DNA of 64,000 nt from Microthrixaceae bacterium (GCA_023957995.1 JAMLGK010000002.1:186001-250000); one strand, 5' to 3'; counted from the stretch's first letter, positions 42,031-50,676 are shown. Notes: a model not told the origin generated them from the sequence alone. Program-made: numbers and translations.

Positions 42031-43326
42031 TCAGGGGCTGAAGAAGTCGCCCGACGCCTCGATGGCGGCGGCGAGTGCATCGATGTCGTCGGTGTCGTTG
42101 TAGATGTACCACGAAGCGCGTGCTGTCGCACCAACCCCCAGGCACCGCATGAGCGGCTTCGCGCAGTGGTGACCGGGACGAACACAGACACCGTAGGAGT
42201 TGAGCACCTGGGACAGGTCATGGGGGTGTATGTCGCGGTAGGCGAAGCTGAGCACTCCGCCCCGCAGGTCGGGCTCCGCCGGTCCGTGGATCGTGAGGTC
42301 GTCGCCGAGGCGTTCGGTCAGCGACCGCATGGCATATGCGGTCAGGCGGATCTCGTGCTCACGAACGACCTCCATGCCGATGGCCTCGAGGTAGTCCACC
42401 GCGGCTCCGAGGCCCACCGCCTCGGCGATGGGCGGGGTCCCGGCTTCGAACTTGGCCGGCAGGTCTGCCGGCACGAAGCCATCGAGGCGGACGTCGAGGA
42501 TCATCCCCCCGCCACCCAGGAAGGGAGGCATGTCCTCGAGGAGGTGCCTCCGACCCCAGAGAACCCCGATGCCCGTCGGTCCACACATCTTGTGACCGGA
42601 GAACACCATGAAGTCGACGTCGAGCTCCGAGACGTCGGTAGGGGTGTGGGGCACCGATTGGCAGGCGTCCAGGCAAACGACCGCGCCCGCGGTGTGCGCC
42701 GCCTCGGTGATGTGGCGCACCGGGGTCAAGGTGCCCACGACGTTCGACATCGCAGTGAGTCCGACGAGCTTCACGCCGTCGAGCATGCGGTCCAGGTCGG
42801 ACAGGTCGAGCTGGGCGTCGGCGGTGAGTGGGATCCACCGGATCTCGAAGCCCTTCTCGGCCGCCAGCTGCTGCCACGGGACGATGTCGGCATGGTGTTC
42901 GAGCTGGGTCAGCAGTACTGCATCGCCCTCGCCGAGGTTGGCGGCCCCCCAACTGCGGGCCACCAGGTTGATCGACTCGGTGGCGTTCTTGGTGAAGATG
43001 ATCTCGGCCGGATCGGTTGCGCCTATGAACCCGGCGACCTTGGCCCGCGCCGACTCGAGCGCGTTGGTGGCCGCCTCCGCCAGGTCGTAGGCGGCGCGGT
43101 GCACGTTGGCGTGGTCGTACTCGTAGTAGTGCCGCATCGCATCGAGCACCGCGGTTGGCTTCTGTGATGAGGCAGCGGAGTCGAGGAACACCAGCGGCGG
43201 GTCGATCCGGTTGGACAGGATCGGGAAGTCGGCCTTGATCGAGGGCACGTCCAGCGCGCTCCCGTTGTCGGGGCGGGTCGGCGCGGAAGCGTTCGGATCG
43301 GGTGTGCCCATGGTGTCGATTGTCAT
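42031..43326 (-). CDS. sufS: Cysteine desulfurase SufS
   Basis: A 431-residue group II cysteine desulfurase that removes sulfur from cysteine for Fe-S cluster assembly. The PLP lysine is in FSGHKMCGPTG, the substrate-binding region includes LDSAASSQKP, and the catalytic cysteine is in RPGHHCAKPLM. The 25-residue N-terminal extension is low complexity. GGGAGG precedes the ATG. It is upstream of and cotranscribed with sufU. An inverted repeat lies in the intergenic region with the divergent TauE/SafE gene. Confidence 0.94.
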   Translation of the reverse strand: MTIDTMGTPDPNASAPTRPDNGSALDVPSIKADFPILSNRIDPPLVFLDSAASSQKPTAVLDAMRHYYEYDHANVHRAAYDLAEAATNALESARAKVAGFIGATDPAEIIFTKNATESINLVARSWGAANLGEGDAVLLTQLEHHADIVPWQQLAAEKGFEIRWIPLTADAQLDLSDLDRMLDGVKLVGLTAMSNVVGTLTPVRHITEAAHTAGAVVCLDACQSVPHTPTDVSELDVDFMVFSGHKMCGPTGIGVLWGRRHLLEDMPPFLGGGGMILDVRLDGFVPADLPAKFEAGTPPIAEAVGLGAAVDYLEAIGMEVVREHEIRLTAYAMRSLTERLGDDLTIHGPAEPDLRGGVLSFAYRDIHPHDLSQVLNSYGVCVRPGHHCAKPLMRCLGVGATARASWYIYNDTDDIDALAAAIEASGDFFSP

Positions 43327-43381
43327 ACCCGTGTCCTCCCGGAGTCGAATCCCGATGCGGTTCGGGCCCCGATTCTATTTG

Positions 43382-43397
43382 CACTATCGCTGTAGTG
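43382..43397. promoter_or_regulatory. Inverted repeat upstream of sufS
   Basis: CACTA-TCGCTG-TAGTG, a perfect 5-6-5 inverted repeat 56 bases upstream of sufS, in a locally AT-rich divergent promoter region. A TTGACA occurs at 43434-43439 facing the TauE/SafE gene. The repeat could be an operator, for example for an Fe-S responsive regulator. Confidence 0.35.
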
Positions 43398-43506
43398 GAA
43401 ATACCCCCTCCGCCGTCCGCAGCAGGATTCGGACTTGACACCTGACTATTCCTACCGACTTACTAGGAAAGATGATCGGGCGACGGGGTTCGGGGGAGTG
43501 GGACTG

Positions 43507-44523
43507 ATGGAGAGCCTCCTGGTGTTTCTGTTCACCGGCTTCGCGGCACAGCTCATCAACGGTTCGCTCGGCATGGGATTCGGGGTGGTCGGCTCGACGG
43601 TCCTCATCGCGGGAGGCGCTTCGGTGGCGTCGGCCTCCACCGCGGTGCACGTCGCCAAGCTCGGCGCGTCGGTGGTGTCCACGGGAGCCCACTGGAGGTT
43701 CGGCAACGTCAACTGGCGCACCGTCTGGCTGATGGGCATTCCCGGAATGCTCGGCGGCTTCGTGGGCGCCTCGGTGCTGTCGAGGGTCGACGGCGAGTCG
43801 ATGGTGCCGGTCGCTTCGGTGATCCTGCTGGTCCTGGGTCTGGTGATGCTCTCGAGATTCGCTTTCGGGGCGACTCCGACCCGGGCGGCCCCCGGTTCGA
43901 TTCCGCGCACCCTGTTGGTCCCCGTGGGTCTCCTGGGCGGTGTGATCGACTCGATCGGAGGTGGTGGCTGGGGCCCGGTGGCCACTCCCACGCTGATGGG
44001 GGTGGGCCGGATGGATCCGCGGTTGACCATCGGGTCCGTTTCGGCGGCGGAGTTCTTCGTGGCCCTCGGAGCCACGCTCGGATTCGTCCTCAACGCTCCG
44101 TCGCTGGGGATCGGTTGGACACGACTGGCAGCGCTGGTGCTGGGTGCCGCGCTCGCCGCCCCGGTGGCGGCATGGGCGGTGAAGGTGCTGCCCCTGAGGG
44201 TGCTCGGGACGCTGGTGGGGGCTCTGATCGTGCTGCTGAACCTGAACCGGGTGCTGGCTGCTCTGGGAGCACCGAGCTCGCTCACCACGGCTGTGACCCT
44301 TGCGGGCCTTGCTGCTGCGGTGCTGCTCGTGACCCGTACCTGGTCCCTCGAGCGTTCGGGGACCAGGCTGCTCCGCAGTGCCGCTCTGCCCCGCGGCGAC
44401 GGCCAGGGTCGCGGCAGTCAGGGCCGGGAGTACACCTCGATGGTGTCGCGTTCATATGACGAGAACACGAGCTCGTTGGCTCCGTCCCCGTCGAGGTCGA
44501 CCACCAGCGCGCCGCCCGCCTGA
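43507..44523 (+). CDS. TauE/SafE (TSUP) family permease
   Basis: A 338-residue membrane protein with about eight helices and the duplicated TSUP signatures GSLGMGFGVVGSTVL and GSIGGGGWGPVATPTLMG. The family exports sulfite, sulfonates or related anions; divergence from sufS/sufU makes a sulfur compound plausible. The helices end near residue 285. The last 50 residues are low complexity and are read across the 3' end of the convergent lipoprotein gene (106-base overlap), so they probably do not matter for function. Confidence 0.85.
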   Translation: MESLLVFLFTGFAAQLINGSLGMGFGVVGSTVLIAGGASVASASTAVHVAKLGASVVSTGAHWRFGNVNWRTVWLMGIPGMLGGFVGASVLSRVDGESMVPVASVILLVLGLVMLSRFAFGATPTRAAPGSIPRTLLVPVGLLGGVIDSIGGGGWGPVATPTLMGVGRMDPRLTIGSVSAAEFFVALGATLGFVLNAPSLGIGWTRLAALVLGAALAAPVAAWAVKVLPLRVLGTLVGALIVLLNLNRVLAALGAPSSLTTAVTLAGLAAAVLLVTRTWSLERSGTRLLRSAALPRGDGQGRGSQGREYTSMVSRSYDENTSSLAPSPSRSTTSAPPA

Positions 44524-45695
44524 CCCATGTCCTGATCCACCACGAAGGTGCTGAAGGTGTCGTCGTCCTCCTGTCGCAACCAGAAGATGCGCGGGTCACC
44601 ATCACCGGACACCGCAACGTCGATGTCGCCGTCGCCGTCGATGTCGCCATGGCCGATCACGCCGGGAGCTGCCGAGCCGGGCTCGGGGGTCTCGATCCGG
44701 ATGCCCTGGGAGATCCGGCTGGGCGTCCACTGCCCGGTCGGGTCGGTCGGCTGGTCGAGTATGAACACACCCGCAGAATCGTCCCCGGTGTGATTGCTGG
44801 CGATCCAGCGATCGACTCCATCACCGAGCAGGTCGGCGACCGGCTCCACGGCGAAGCCCGCAGCGGTGGCGGTCGTGATCACATGGGTTTCCCAGATGCC
44901 GGCCGGGGCTCCGGGCGACGGATCTGCGGTTCGTTCGAACCAGACGAACCCGGTTCCCCCGAAGAACTGCGGTGACACGATGTCGTCATCGCCGTCGCCG
45001 TCGACGTCGTGGACGACCGGGAGGCTGCCGCCTCCGTTGCCGATGACCTGTGGTGTGGATTCGAACCGCTCGGCGCCGGAGGTGCCCCGGTACCACTCGA
45101 CCCGTGCCGAGGACGAGGTCTCCGACACGGTGACGATGTCGGTGATCGTGTCGCCATCCATGTCGGCGAGGCGGGCGGCGTGGAAGAACCGCGCGTTGCC
45201 GTCGGCCACGACCTGGTGGCGGATCCACTCCCCGCCATCCTGTTCGAACCACTGCAGCGACCCGCAGGGGGAGAAGGTGAACTCGCAGAGGAAGAAGCCC
45301 CCGGGAACGATCACGTCCGCATCGCCGTCGGCATCGAGGTCGGCGACGGTCGGGTCATTGGGGAAGCGGATGTTCTCCGCAGCTCCGGCGATCTCGGTGG
45401 TGCTCCAGTCGTCGAGGTCGGAGCCCCGCGTGTGGAGGGTGACCAGACCGGGTCCGGCCAGCCCTCCGCCGAAGCTGGATGCGACCAGTTCGGGTGCCGG
45501 ATCGCCGGTCACCTGCGCTGCCACGACGAACGCCGCGCCCGCGAGGTCGGCCTCGACGGTGTGGCCCACGAACTCGATCGGCGAGGGTGGGACCTCCGGA
45601 AGGGGTGGGACGCACGCCACGAGCCCGAGAGTTGCGAGTCCGAGTGCAGCGGCCCCGGTTGCCCTGGCGAGAGACTTGCGCGGGTTTCGTGTCAC
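44418..45695 (-). CDS. FG-GAP/VCBS repeat lipoprotein
   Basis: A 425-residue exported lipoprotein. The signal peptide ends with lipobox LVAC (cysteine at 28). The body contains at least five FG-GAP/VCBS-type repeats, each with a calcium-binding loop of the form DxDGDGDxD (for example ADLDADGDADVIVPGG, HDVDGDGDDDIVSP, GDIDGDGDIDVAVSG), which predicts an extracellular beta-propeller. GTG start. Function is likely binding or adhesion at the cell surface. Its 3' end overlaps the convergent permease gene. Confidence 0.85.
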   Translation of the reverse strand: MTRNPRKSLARATGAAALGLATLGLVACVPPLPEVPPSPIEFVGHTVEADLAGAAFVVAAQVTGDPAPELVASSFGGGLAGPGLVTLHTRGSDLDDWSTTEIAGAAENIRFPNDPTVADLDADGDADVIVPGGFFLCEFTFSPCGSLQWFEQDGGEWIRHQVVADGNARFFHAARLADMDGDTITDIVTVSETSSSARVEWYRGTSGAERFESTPQVIGNGGGSLPVVHDVDGDGDDDIVSPQFFGGTGFVWFERTADPSPGAPAGIWETHVITTATAAGFAVEPVADLLGDGVDRWIASNHTGDDSAGVFILDQPTDPTGQWTPSRISQGIRIETPEPGSAAPGVIGHGDIDGDGDIDVAVSGDGDPRIFWLRQEDDDTFSTFVVDQDMGQAGGALVVDLDGDGANELVFSSYERDTIEVYSRP

Positions 45696-45760
45696 TTCGA
45701 TGATCCCCCTGGTAGGTGAGCGGCCGACCGTAGCAGAGGTCGGTCGGCCTGATCCGATAG

Positions 45761-45777
45761 GCGGAACGCTGTTCCGC
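45761..45777. promoter_or_regulatory. Perfect palindrome GCGGAAC-GCT-GTTCCGC (possible IclR-type operator)
   Basis: A 7-3-7 inverted repeat directly upstream of TATTGT (45781-45786), a candidate -10 box for the lipoprotein gene. The core GGAACGCTGTTCC differs by one base from the site at 20989-21001 next to iclR. Confidence 0.55.
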
Positions 45778-45821
45778 TGCTATTGTCCGCTCTCACGAGT
45801 TTTCACAACTGGGGGCAGTCG

Positions 45822-46934
45822 ATGAATCAAGTTGGAACACGGACCGGATTGGCGACGGTGGTTGCGGCCCTGGCGTTGGTGGCGATGGCCTGCGCAGGTG
45901 CACCGCCGGCCACACCCGGCCAGCGCGACGGAGTCGGCACGCGGGAGCTCGAGGTGGCCCTGAGCGGCGCCGCCTCCTACGGCAACCAGGGCGCCATCGA
46001 CTCCGGCGGACTCGAGATCACCTACGACAACGCCAGTGGTGTGACCTCGCTCGAGGGGTCGGTCACGATTCCCGGAGTCTCCGGCGGTGAGGCACGGGTG
46101 ACGTTCGATCTCGACGAGGCGCTCGGCACCTACAGCGGTCCGGTCCGCGTCCAGGACCCGGGTGCGGGGGTCGACACCACCGTCGAGCACTTCGCCACAT
46201 CCCTGGCCTTCGATGCCGACGGTGATGCCTCGGGCAGTGCCGAATCGGGCGGAGTCCGGCTCACCTGGTCCGTCGAGACCATCGATGCAACCGGGCTCGA
46301 GCCCGCCCTCGATGAGCTGCACGACGAGGAGGACACCTTCTGTGTGGATGCCCAGAGGAGTCTCGCCGGTGTGGACGAGGCAGACCTGCCCGACGGCGCG
46401 ATCGCCAACACCGTGCACAAATCGCGAGCGGCTTTCGGATCCTCCAAGGCATCGCTGAGCCCGTTGGCGGTCCAGACCTGGTCCGACACCGCCCAGGTCG
46501 ACAGCGCTGCAGGCAACAACCTGGCGATCAGCCATCGGATCAGCTGCAAGACCCGGGCCGCTGACCACCTCGCCACCACCGGCGTGCCGGTCGGAGCGTC
46601 CCAGCAGTGTTCGGTGCTCACCCAACGGTCGATCGAGCTCGCCCGCTCCCGCATGAGCGCCCAGGAGCTCGCCGACTACGACGCCTCCGGCCGCCAGGTC
46701 GTGCTGGTGGGCGACCGCATGGCCGGCACCGGCAGCGAATACCTGACCCCGTTCAACGACGAGCGGATCGTGGGCGACACCCTCGAGGTGCAGGCCGGTT
46801 CGCTTCGAACCGACTGGGAGGATCCCGCGTACGTGCTGTTCCCCGACACGATCCGTGGGGTTCACTACTGCACGGTCTGGTCGCCGGCGTGGGCCTACTG
46901 GTGGATGACCGAAGGTGCTTTCCAGCCGGTCTAG
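45822..46934 (+). CDS. Exported lipoprotein of unknown family
   Basis: A 370-residue protein with a signal peptide and lipobox (LVAMAC, cysteine near residue 25). The N-terminal third reads as a beta-rich domain with repeated Gly/Asp patterns; the C-terminal half is mixed alpha/beta and ends with YCTVWSPAWAYWWM. I do not recognise a family. The ATG at 45822 is preceded by GGGGGCAG; an upstream in-frame ATG at 45783 would destroy the signal peptide. A 7-3-7 palindrome and TATTGT lie upstream. Confidence 0.75.
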   Translation: MNQVGTRTGLATVVAALALVAMACAGAPPATPGQRDGVGTRELEVALSGAASYGNQGAIDSGGLEITYDNASGVTSLEGSVTIPGVSGGEARVTFDLDEALGTYSGPVRVQDPGAGVDTTVEHFATSLAFDADGDASGSAESGGVRLTWSVETIDATGLEPALDELHDEEDTFCVDAQRSLAGVDEADLPDGAIANTVHKSRAAFGSSKASLSPLAVQTWSDTAQVDSAAGNNLAISHRISCKTRAADHLATTGVPVGASQQCSVLTQRSIELARSRMSAQELADYDASGRQVVLVGDRMAGTGSEYLTPFNDERIVGDTLEVQAGSLRTDWEDPAYVLFPDTIRGVHYCTVWSPAWAYWWMTEGAFQPV

Positions 46935-46937
46935 GGT
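46932..46937 (+). promoter_or_regulatory. Putative -10 box overlapping the lipoprotein stop codon
   Basis: TAGGGT, whose TAG is the stop of the upstream gene, then six bases, then the ATG at 46944. Confidence 0.5.
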
Positions 46938-46943
46938 CGGGCC

Positions 46944-47402
46944 ATGAGCGACACTCTTCTGGTCATCCACATCCTGGCGGTAGCCGTCTGGTTCGGCGGG
47001 ATTCTCGCACTCTCCTTCGCTGCGTCGACGCTCCAGGGTGCTGACGCAGCGGCACGGCGGTGGTTCGCCGACGCACAGCTGGCGGTCGGCCGCATCGTGT
47101 TCAGCGCCGCGGGGATCCTGACCCTGATCACCGGGATCTGGTTGGTGATCGACTCCGAGGCCGGCATCAGCATGGGCTCCACCTTCGTGAGCATCGGCTT
47201 CGCGGTGGTCATCATCGGAACCGCCCTCGGAATAGCGGTCTACGCGCCGGCCTGCAAGCAGATGATCGCCGCAGTCGATGCGGGCGACGCCGCAGCGGAG
47301 GGCGCCGCATCCAGGAAGCTCATGACCACCAACGCCGTCAACGCGATCCTGCTGCTCATTGCGGTGGTCTCGATGGTGGGTAGGTGGGGCATCAAGTTCT
47401 GA
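46944..47402 (+). CDS. Four-helix membrane protein, DUF2269-like
   Basis: A 152-residue membrane protein with four helices (about 5-25, 45-70, 75-97, 128-148) and a first-helix segment VIHILAVAVWFGG. This resembles DUF2269/CopD-like proteins and the N-terminus of the membrane protein at 7251. The first-helix histidine is conserved in such haem- or copper-binding helices, but a ligand is not proven. It follows the lipoprotein gene by nine bases and can be read with it or from its own TAGGGT box. Confidence 0.75.
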   Translation: MSDTLLVIHILAVAVWFGGILALSFAASTLQGADAAARRWFADAQLAVGRIVFSAAGILTLITGIWLVIDSEAGISMGSTFVSIGFAVVIIGTALGIAVYAPACKQMIAAVDAGDAAAEGAASRKLMTTNAVNAILLLIAVVSMVGRWGIKF

Positions 47403-47425
47403 TCAGCACCGCCCGCTCGCCAGCC

Positions 47426-48046
47426 TCACCAACCCCTGTCTATCCACTCCTGCAGGTGCGGTGACTCGGAACCGATCGTGGTGTCGTCGCCGTGGCCGGG
47501 CAGCACGAGGGTGTCCGCTCCCAGCGGGGCGAAGAGGCGGTCCTCGATCGAGGTGATGATCGTGTCGAAGTCGCTGTGGTCGAACGAGGTGTTGCCGGGG
47601 CCGCCGGGGAACAGCGTGTCGCCACTGAACAGGATCGGTTTGCCCTCGAGGCGGAAACAGATCGACCCGGGTGTGTGGCCGGGAGTCTTGATCGTTCGCA
47701 GTCGCAGGTCTCCGACCTCGATCACGGTGTCGTGCTCGAGGAGCTCGTCGTAGCTGTCGAGCATGGCGGCGTCCTCGCTCGTGACCCCCACCGAGTACCC
47801 GGCGTTGCGCATCGCCGGTATCGCCTGGATGTGGTCCCAGTGGCCGTGGGTCTCGAGCACCTTGCGCACGCCGAGCCCGGAGGCCAGTTCCAGTAGCAGG
47901 TCGTGTTCGTTGGCTGCATCGATGAGTACCGCGTCGCCGGTGTGGCGGCAGCGCAACACGAACACGTTGTTGTCGAAGTCGCCAACGACGACCTTGTGGA
48001 TCTCGAAATCGGTGTCGCTGAGGTGGAGTGTGTCGCCCGATGCCAT
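47426..48046 (-). CDS. Glyoxalase II-like metallo-beta-lactamase-fold hydrolase
   Basis: A 206-residue MBL-fold hydrolase with the full set of metal motifs: THGHWDH near residue 79, TPGHTPGS, FSGDTLF and LPGHGDDT. The size and motifs are those of short bacterial glyoxalase II-like thioesterases, which hydrolyse thiol adducts; in a mycothiol-using organism the thiol need not be glutathione. The ATG at 48046 starts the conserved fold; upstream in-frame codons are not conserved-looking. Confidence 0.87.
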   Translation of the reverse strand: MASGDTLHLSDTDFEIHKVVVGDFDNNVFVLRCRHTGDAVLIDAANEHDLLLELASGLGVRKVLETHGHWDHIQAIPAMRNAGYSVGVTSEDAAMLDSYDELLEHDTVIEVGDLRLRTIKTPGHTPGSICFRLEGKPILFSGDTLFPGGPGNTSFDHSDFDTIITSIEDRLFAPLGADTLVLPGHGDDTTIGSESPHLQEWIDRGW

Positions 48047-48085
48047 CGGCCGATTCTGCCAGACCCCACCGTCCACCGGTCGGCG

Positions 48086-48511
48086 TCAGGTCTCGGGGTC
48101 CCCGGGTACCTTGCCGGGTACGTCGAAACCGAGTGACACCGCCACCGGTATCTGTGCCGGATCGAAGGTCGCGAACGTCAACGGTCGCGGGAGGCGGTCC
48201 GCAGCGGCGAGGTGCAGTGCGTCAACGGTGCGCAACGGCTGCGTGCGGCCGAGTTCGGCGGCCCGCTCCAGGCACATGGTGTCCAGCGGAACGACATGGA
48301 TGCGTTCCCAGTCGTCACGAATCGCCCGGCGCAGTTCATCCAGCCGGTTCGGGTCGTCCCCCAGGCGCTCGACGAGCATGAGGGCCTCGGAGAGCGCGAG
48401 CGCACTGGCGCACCAGTCCGGGTCCGAAGCCATCGCTGCGAGCACCTCGGTCCGGGCTGGTCCATCGAGGTATCGCGCCAGCAGCGCGGTGGTGTCGAGG
48501 GCGAGGGTCAT
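48086..48511 (-). CDS. PIN-domain ribonuclease toxin (VapC-like)
   Basis: A 141-residue PIN-domain protein with the four acidic active-site residues visible: D6 (LALDTTALL), E42 (ALSEALM), D97 (TVDALHLAAA) and D117 (ATFDPAQ). Such proteins cut RNA, often tRNA or rRNA, when freed from their antitoxin. The ATG overlaps the antitoxin stop as ATGA, the standard arrangement of vapBC modules. Confidence 0.88.
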   Translation of the reverse strand: MTLALDTTALLARYLDGPARTEVLAAMASDPDWCASALALSEALMLVERLGDDPNRLDELRRAIRDDWERIHVVPLDTMCLERAAELGRTQPLRTVDALHLAAADRLPRPLTFATFDPAQIPVAVSLGFDVPGKVPGDPET

Positions 48512-48786
48512 CGCCCACGGACCTCTCGCAGGAGCTGGTCGATGCGGGTGCCGGCCCACATCGGCATCACGAACTCGGGCTCCGGTCGATCGGCACGGCG
48601 GGCGGGGGTCAGCAGTCCACGGGCGGCGAGATCCGCGAGCTGCGGTTGGCCGTCGACGGGTTCGACGGGTCCGAGTTGTGCCACCGGCTGCCCATCGATG
48701 GTCACGACCACGCGCTGGCCAGCACCGGCGCGTCGGGTCGCGGAGGCGAGACCGGCCCGTAGCTCCCGGATTCCGATCGTCTCCAT
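48508..48786 (-). CDS. Phd/YefM-like antitoxin of the VapBC-type module
   Basis: A 92-residue protein starting METIGIRELRAGLASATRRA, the pattern of Phd/YefM-type DNA-binding antitoxin domains, followed by VVVTIDGQPVAQLGP and a C-terminal region (residues 55-92) likely to wrap the toxin. It should neutralise the downstream PIN toxin and repress its own promoter through the palindrome 41 bases upstream. Confidence 0.85.
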   Translation of the reverse strand: METIGIRELRAGLASATRRAGAGQRVVVTIDGQPVAQLGPVEPVDGQPQLADLAARGLLTPARRADRPEPEFVMPMWAGTRIDQLLREVRGR

Positions 48787-48826
48787 CGCACAGCTCCAGA
48801 ACAGGTGTCGAACACGTCGCGCAGAA

Positions 48827-48844
48827 GTGTACACATGTGTACAC
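48827..48844. promoter_or_regulatory. Perfect 18-bp palindrome upstream of the antitoxin gene
   Basis: GTGTACACATGTGTACAC, a fully symmetrical site composed of two TGTACA cores. It is the likely autoregulatory operator of the toxin-antitoxin pair. Confidence 0.7.
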
Positions 48845-48951
48845 CAAGTGCTGTGCGCGAGCTGTCCGAACCTGCTGGAATACCGCACTGCTGAACAGCT
48901 CTGCTGGAACGACAGCCATGACTCCACCACCGACACCCCGAGGGGACCGAG

Positions 48952-50067
48952 ATGAACTTCGCCTTCAGTGAAGAACAAGAGGAACTGCGCAAGGTCGTAC
49001 GCGACTTCCTGGACAACAAGTCCGACGAGGCGACCGTGCGCGAACTGATGGACACCACCGAGGGTTACGACCCTGCGGTGTGGACCCAGATGGGTGAGCA
49101 GATGGGTCTCCAGGGGCTCGTCATCCCGGAGGAGTACGGCGGCTCGGGCTACAGCTTCGTGGAGCTCATCGTGGTGCTCGAGGAGATGGGTCGACGCCTT
49201 CTCTGCGCTCCCTACTTCTCGACCGTCGTGCTGGCCGGCCAGACCCTGTTGCACAGTGGCGACGAGGATGCGAAGAAGGCCCACCTTCCGGGCATCGCGT
49301 CGGGCGAGACGATCGCCACGGTTGCCTACACCGAACCGAACGGCCGCTGGGACGAGTCGGCTGTGACCATGGAGGCCACCGCTGATGGGTCGTCCTACAA
49401 GCTCAACGGCGAGAAGCTCTACGTCCTCGACGGCCACACCGCCGATCTGATCATCACCGCCGCACGTACCTCGGCTGGGGTCAGCCTGTTCGCGGTGGCA
49501 GGTGATGCCGACGGGCTCACCCGGACCGCCCTCTCCACGATGGATCAGACCCGCAAGCAGGCTCGCCTCGAGTACTCCGACGTCAGCGGCACTCTCATCG
49601 GCACCGACGGTGGTGGCTGGGACGTGCTGTCGATGGTGCTCGATCTCGCAGCCGTCGCACTCGCCGCCGAACAGGTGGGTGGGGGTCAGGAAGTGCTCGA
49701 GTCCGCGGTGCAGTACGCCAAGGATCGGGTGCAGTTCGGCCGGCCCATCGGCTCCTTCCAGGCGATCAAGCACAAGTGCGCCGACATGTTGCTGGAGGTG
49801 GAGTCAGCCAAGTCCGCCGCCTATTACGCGGGCTGGTGCGCCGCAGAGCTCAACGACGAGCTCCCCTCGGTGGCGAGCCTGGCCAAGGCCTACTGCTCGG
49901 AGGCCTACTTCCACGCCGCGGCCGAGAACATCCAGATCCACGGCGGAATCGGGTTCACCTGGGAGCATCCGGCGCATCTCTACTTCAAGCGTGCCAAGAG
50001 CTCCGAGCTCCTCTTCGGCGACCCGACCTACCACCGCGAACTGCTCGCCCAGCGGATCGGAATCTAG
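48952..50067 (+). CDS. Acyl-CoA dehydrogenase
   Basis: A 371-residue FAD acyl-CoA dehydrogenase with FSEEQEELRKVVRDFL, VIPEEYGGSGYSFVELIVVLEEMGR, RVQFGRPIGSFQAIKHK and ENIQIHGGIGFTWEHPAHLYFKRAK. The short form with this C-terminus is typical of actinobacterial FadE proteins, some of which work as heteromers in sterol side-chain degradation. No partner subunit is adjacent. A GAGGGG Shine-Dalgarno precedes the ATG. Confidence 0.9.
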   Translation: MNFAFSEEQEELRKVVRDFLDNKSDEATVRELMDTTEGYDPAVWTQMGEQMGLQGLVIPEEYGGSGYSFVELIVVLEEMGRRLLCAPYFSTVVLAGQTLLHSGDEDAKKAHLPGIASGETIATVAYTEPNGRWDESAVTMEATADGSSYKLNGEKLYVLDGHTADLIITAARTSAGVSLFAVAGDADGLTRTALSTMDQTRKQARLEYSDVSGTLIGTDGGGWDVLSMVLDLAAVALAAEQVGGGQEVLESAVQYAKDRVQFGRPIGSFQAIKHKCADMLLEVESAKSAAYYAGWCAAELNDELPSVASLAKAYCSEAYFHAAAENIQIHGGIGFTWEHPAHLYFKRAKSSELLFGDPTYHRELLAQRIGI

Positions 50068-50161
50068 GGTCCCGCCCGTCGGGGGTCGGATCGGCGGTCG
50101 GGCTCCCAGCTCCGACTGCTCCGACCCGGCTCCCAACCAGGGTGAACCCGAGCGGGCGCAA

Positions 50162-50167
50162 TAGGGT
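50162..50167 (+). promoter_or_regulatory. Putative -10 box of a leaderless transcript
   Basis: TAGGGT, eight bases, then the ATG at 50176. Confidence 0.42.
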
Positions 50168-50175
50168 CTCTCGCG

Positions 50176-50676
50176 ATGTGGATCTGGGTCGTGCTGTTGG
50201 CTTTGGGGACCTTCGTCATCGCCGCGGCCTCGATCGGTTCGGTCACGGGGACGTTGGCGACCAGACCCCGGCGTTCGGTCTATGACCTCGCCGAGGCCAC
50301 CCATTTCGTGGCCGACCGACTGCCGGAGGAGATGACAGCCCGTCTCTCCTACGACGATGTGGAATCGGTGCTCGGAGCGCACTGCGACTTCCTGGCTGAC
50401 CAGGGTCTGGCCTCGAGCGCCACGGCGGACACCGTCCGCGATGACCTGGTCGTGGTCGCGGACGAGGAGGTCATCGGTTGGATCCTCGGCCGGCTGGGAG
50501 ATACCGGCACCGATCTGGCCGACGAGGACGTCGTGGAAGTGCTCGAGGTGGAACAGGACTACTACCGGGCGATCGGCATGTTCGGTCCGAGGGTCGACCC
50601 CGACAGCGGCGACCCCGACAGCAGCGACCCCGACAGCGGTGATCCCGACAGCGGTGATCCCGTAGCCCGGAGCTGA
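50176..50676 (+). CDS. Single-span membrane protein with DPDSG repeats
   Basis: A 166-residue protein of unknown family. An N-terminal helix (residues 2-25) is followed by an acidic helical domain (SVYDLAEATHFVADRLPEEM, VVADEEVIGWILGRLGDTG) and a tail of four DPDSG-type pentapeptides encoded by a 15-bp tandem repeat. The topology suggests a membrane-anchored cytoplasmic domain. The Asp-rich repeats could be a flexible linker; repeat number may vary between strains. Confidence 0.7.
   Translation: MWIWVVLLALGTFVIAAASIGSVTGTLATRPRRSVYDLAEATHFVADRLPEEMTARLSYDDVESVLGAHCDFLADQGLASSATADTVRDDLVVVADEEVIGWILGRLGDTGTDLADEDVVEVLEVEQDYYRAIGMFGPRVDPDSGDPDSSDPDSGDPDSGDPVARS
50596..50655 (+). repeat. 15-bp in-frame tandem repeat
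   Basis: Four copies of GACCCCGACAGCGGC with few substitutions, encoding DPDSG units at the C-terminus of the 166-residue protein. Confidence 0.92.
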
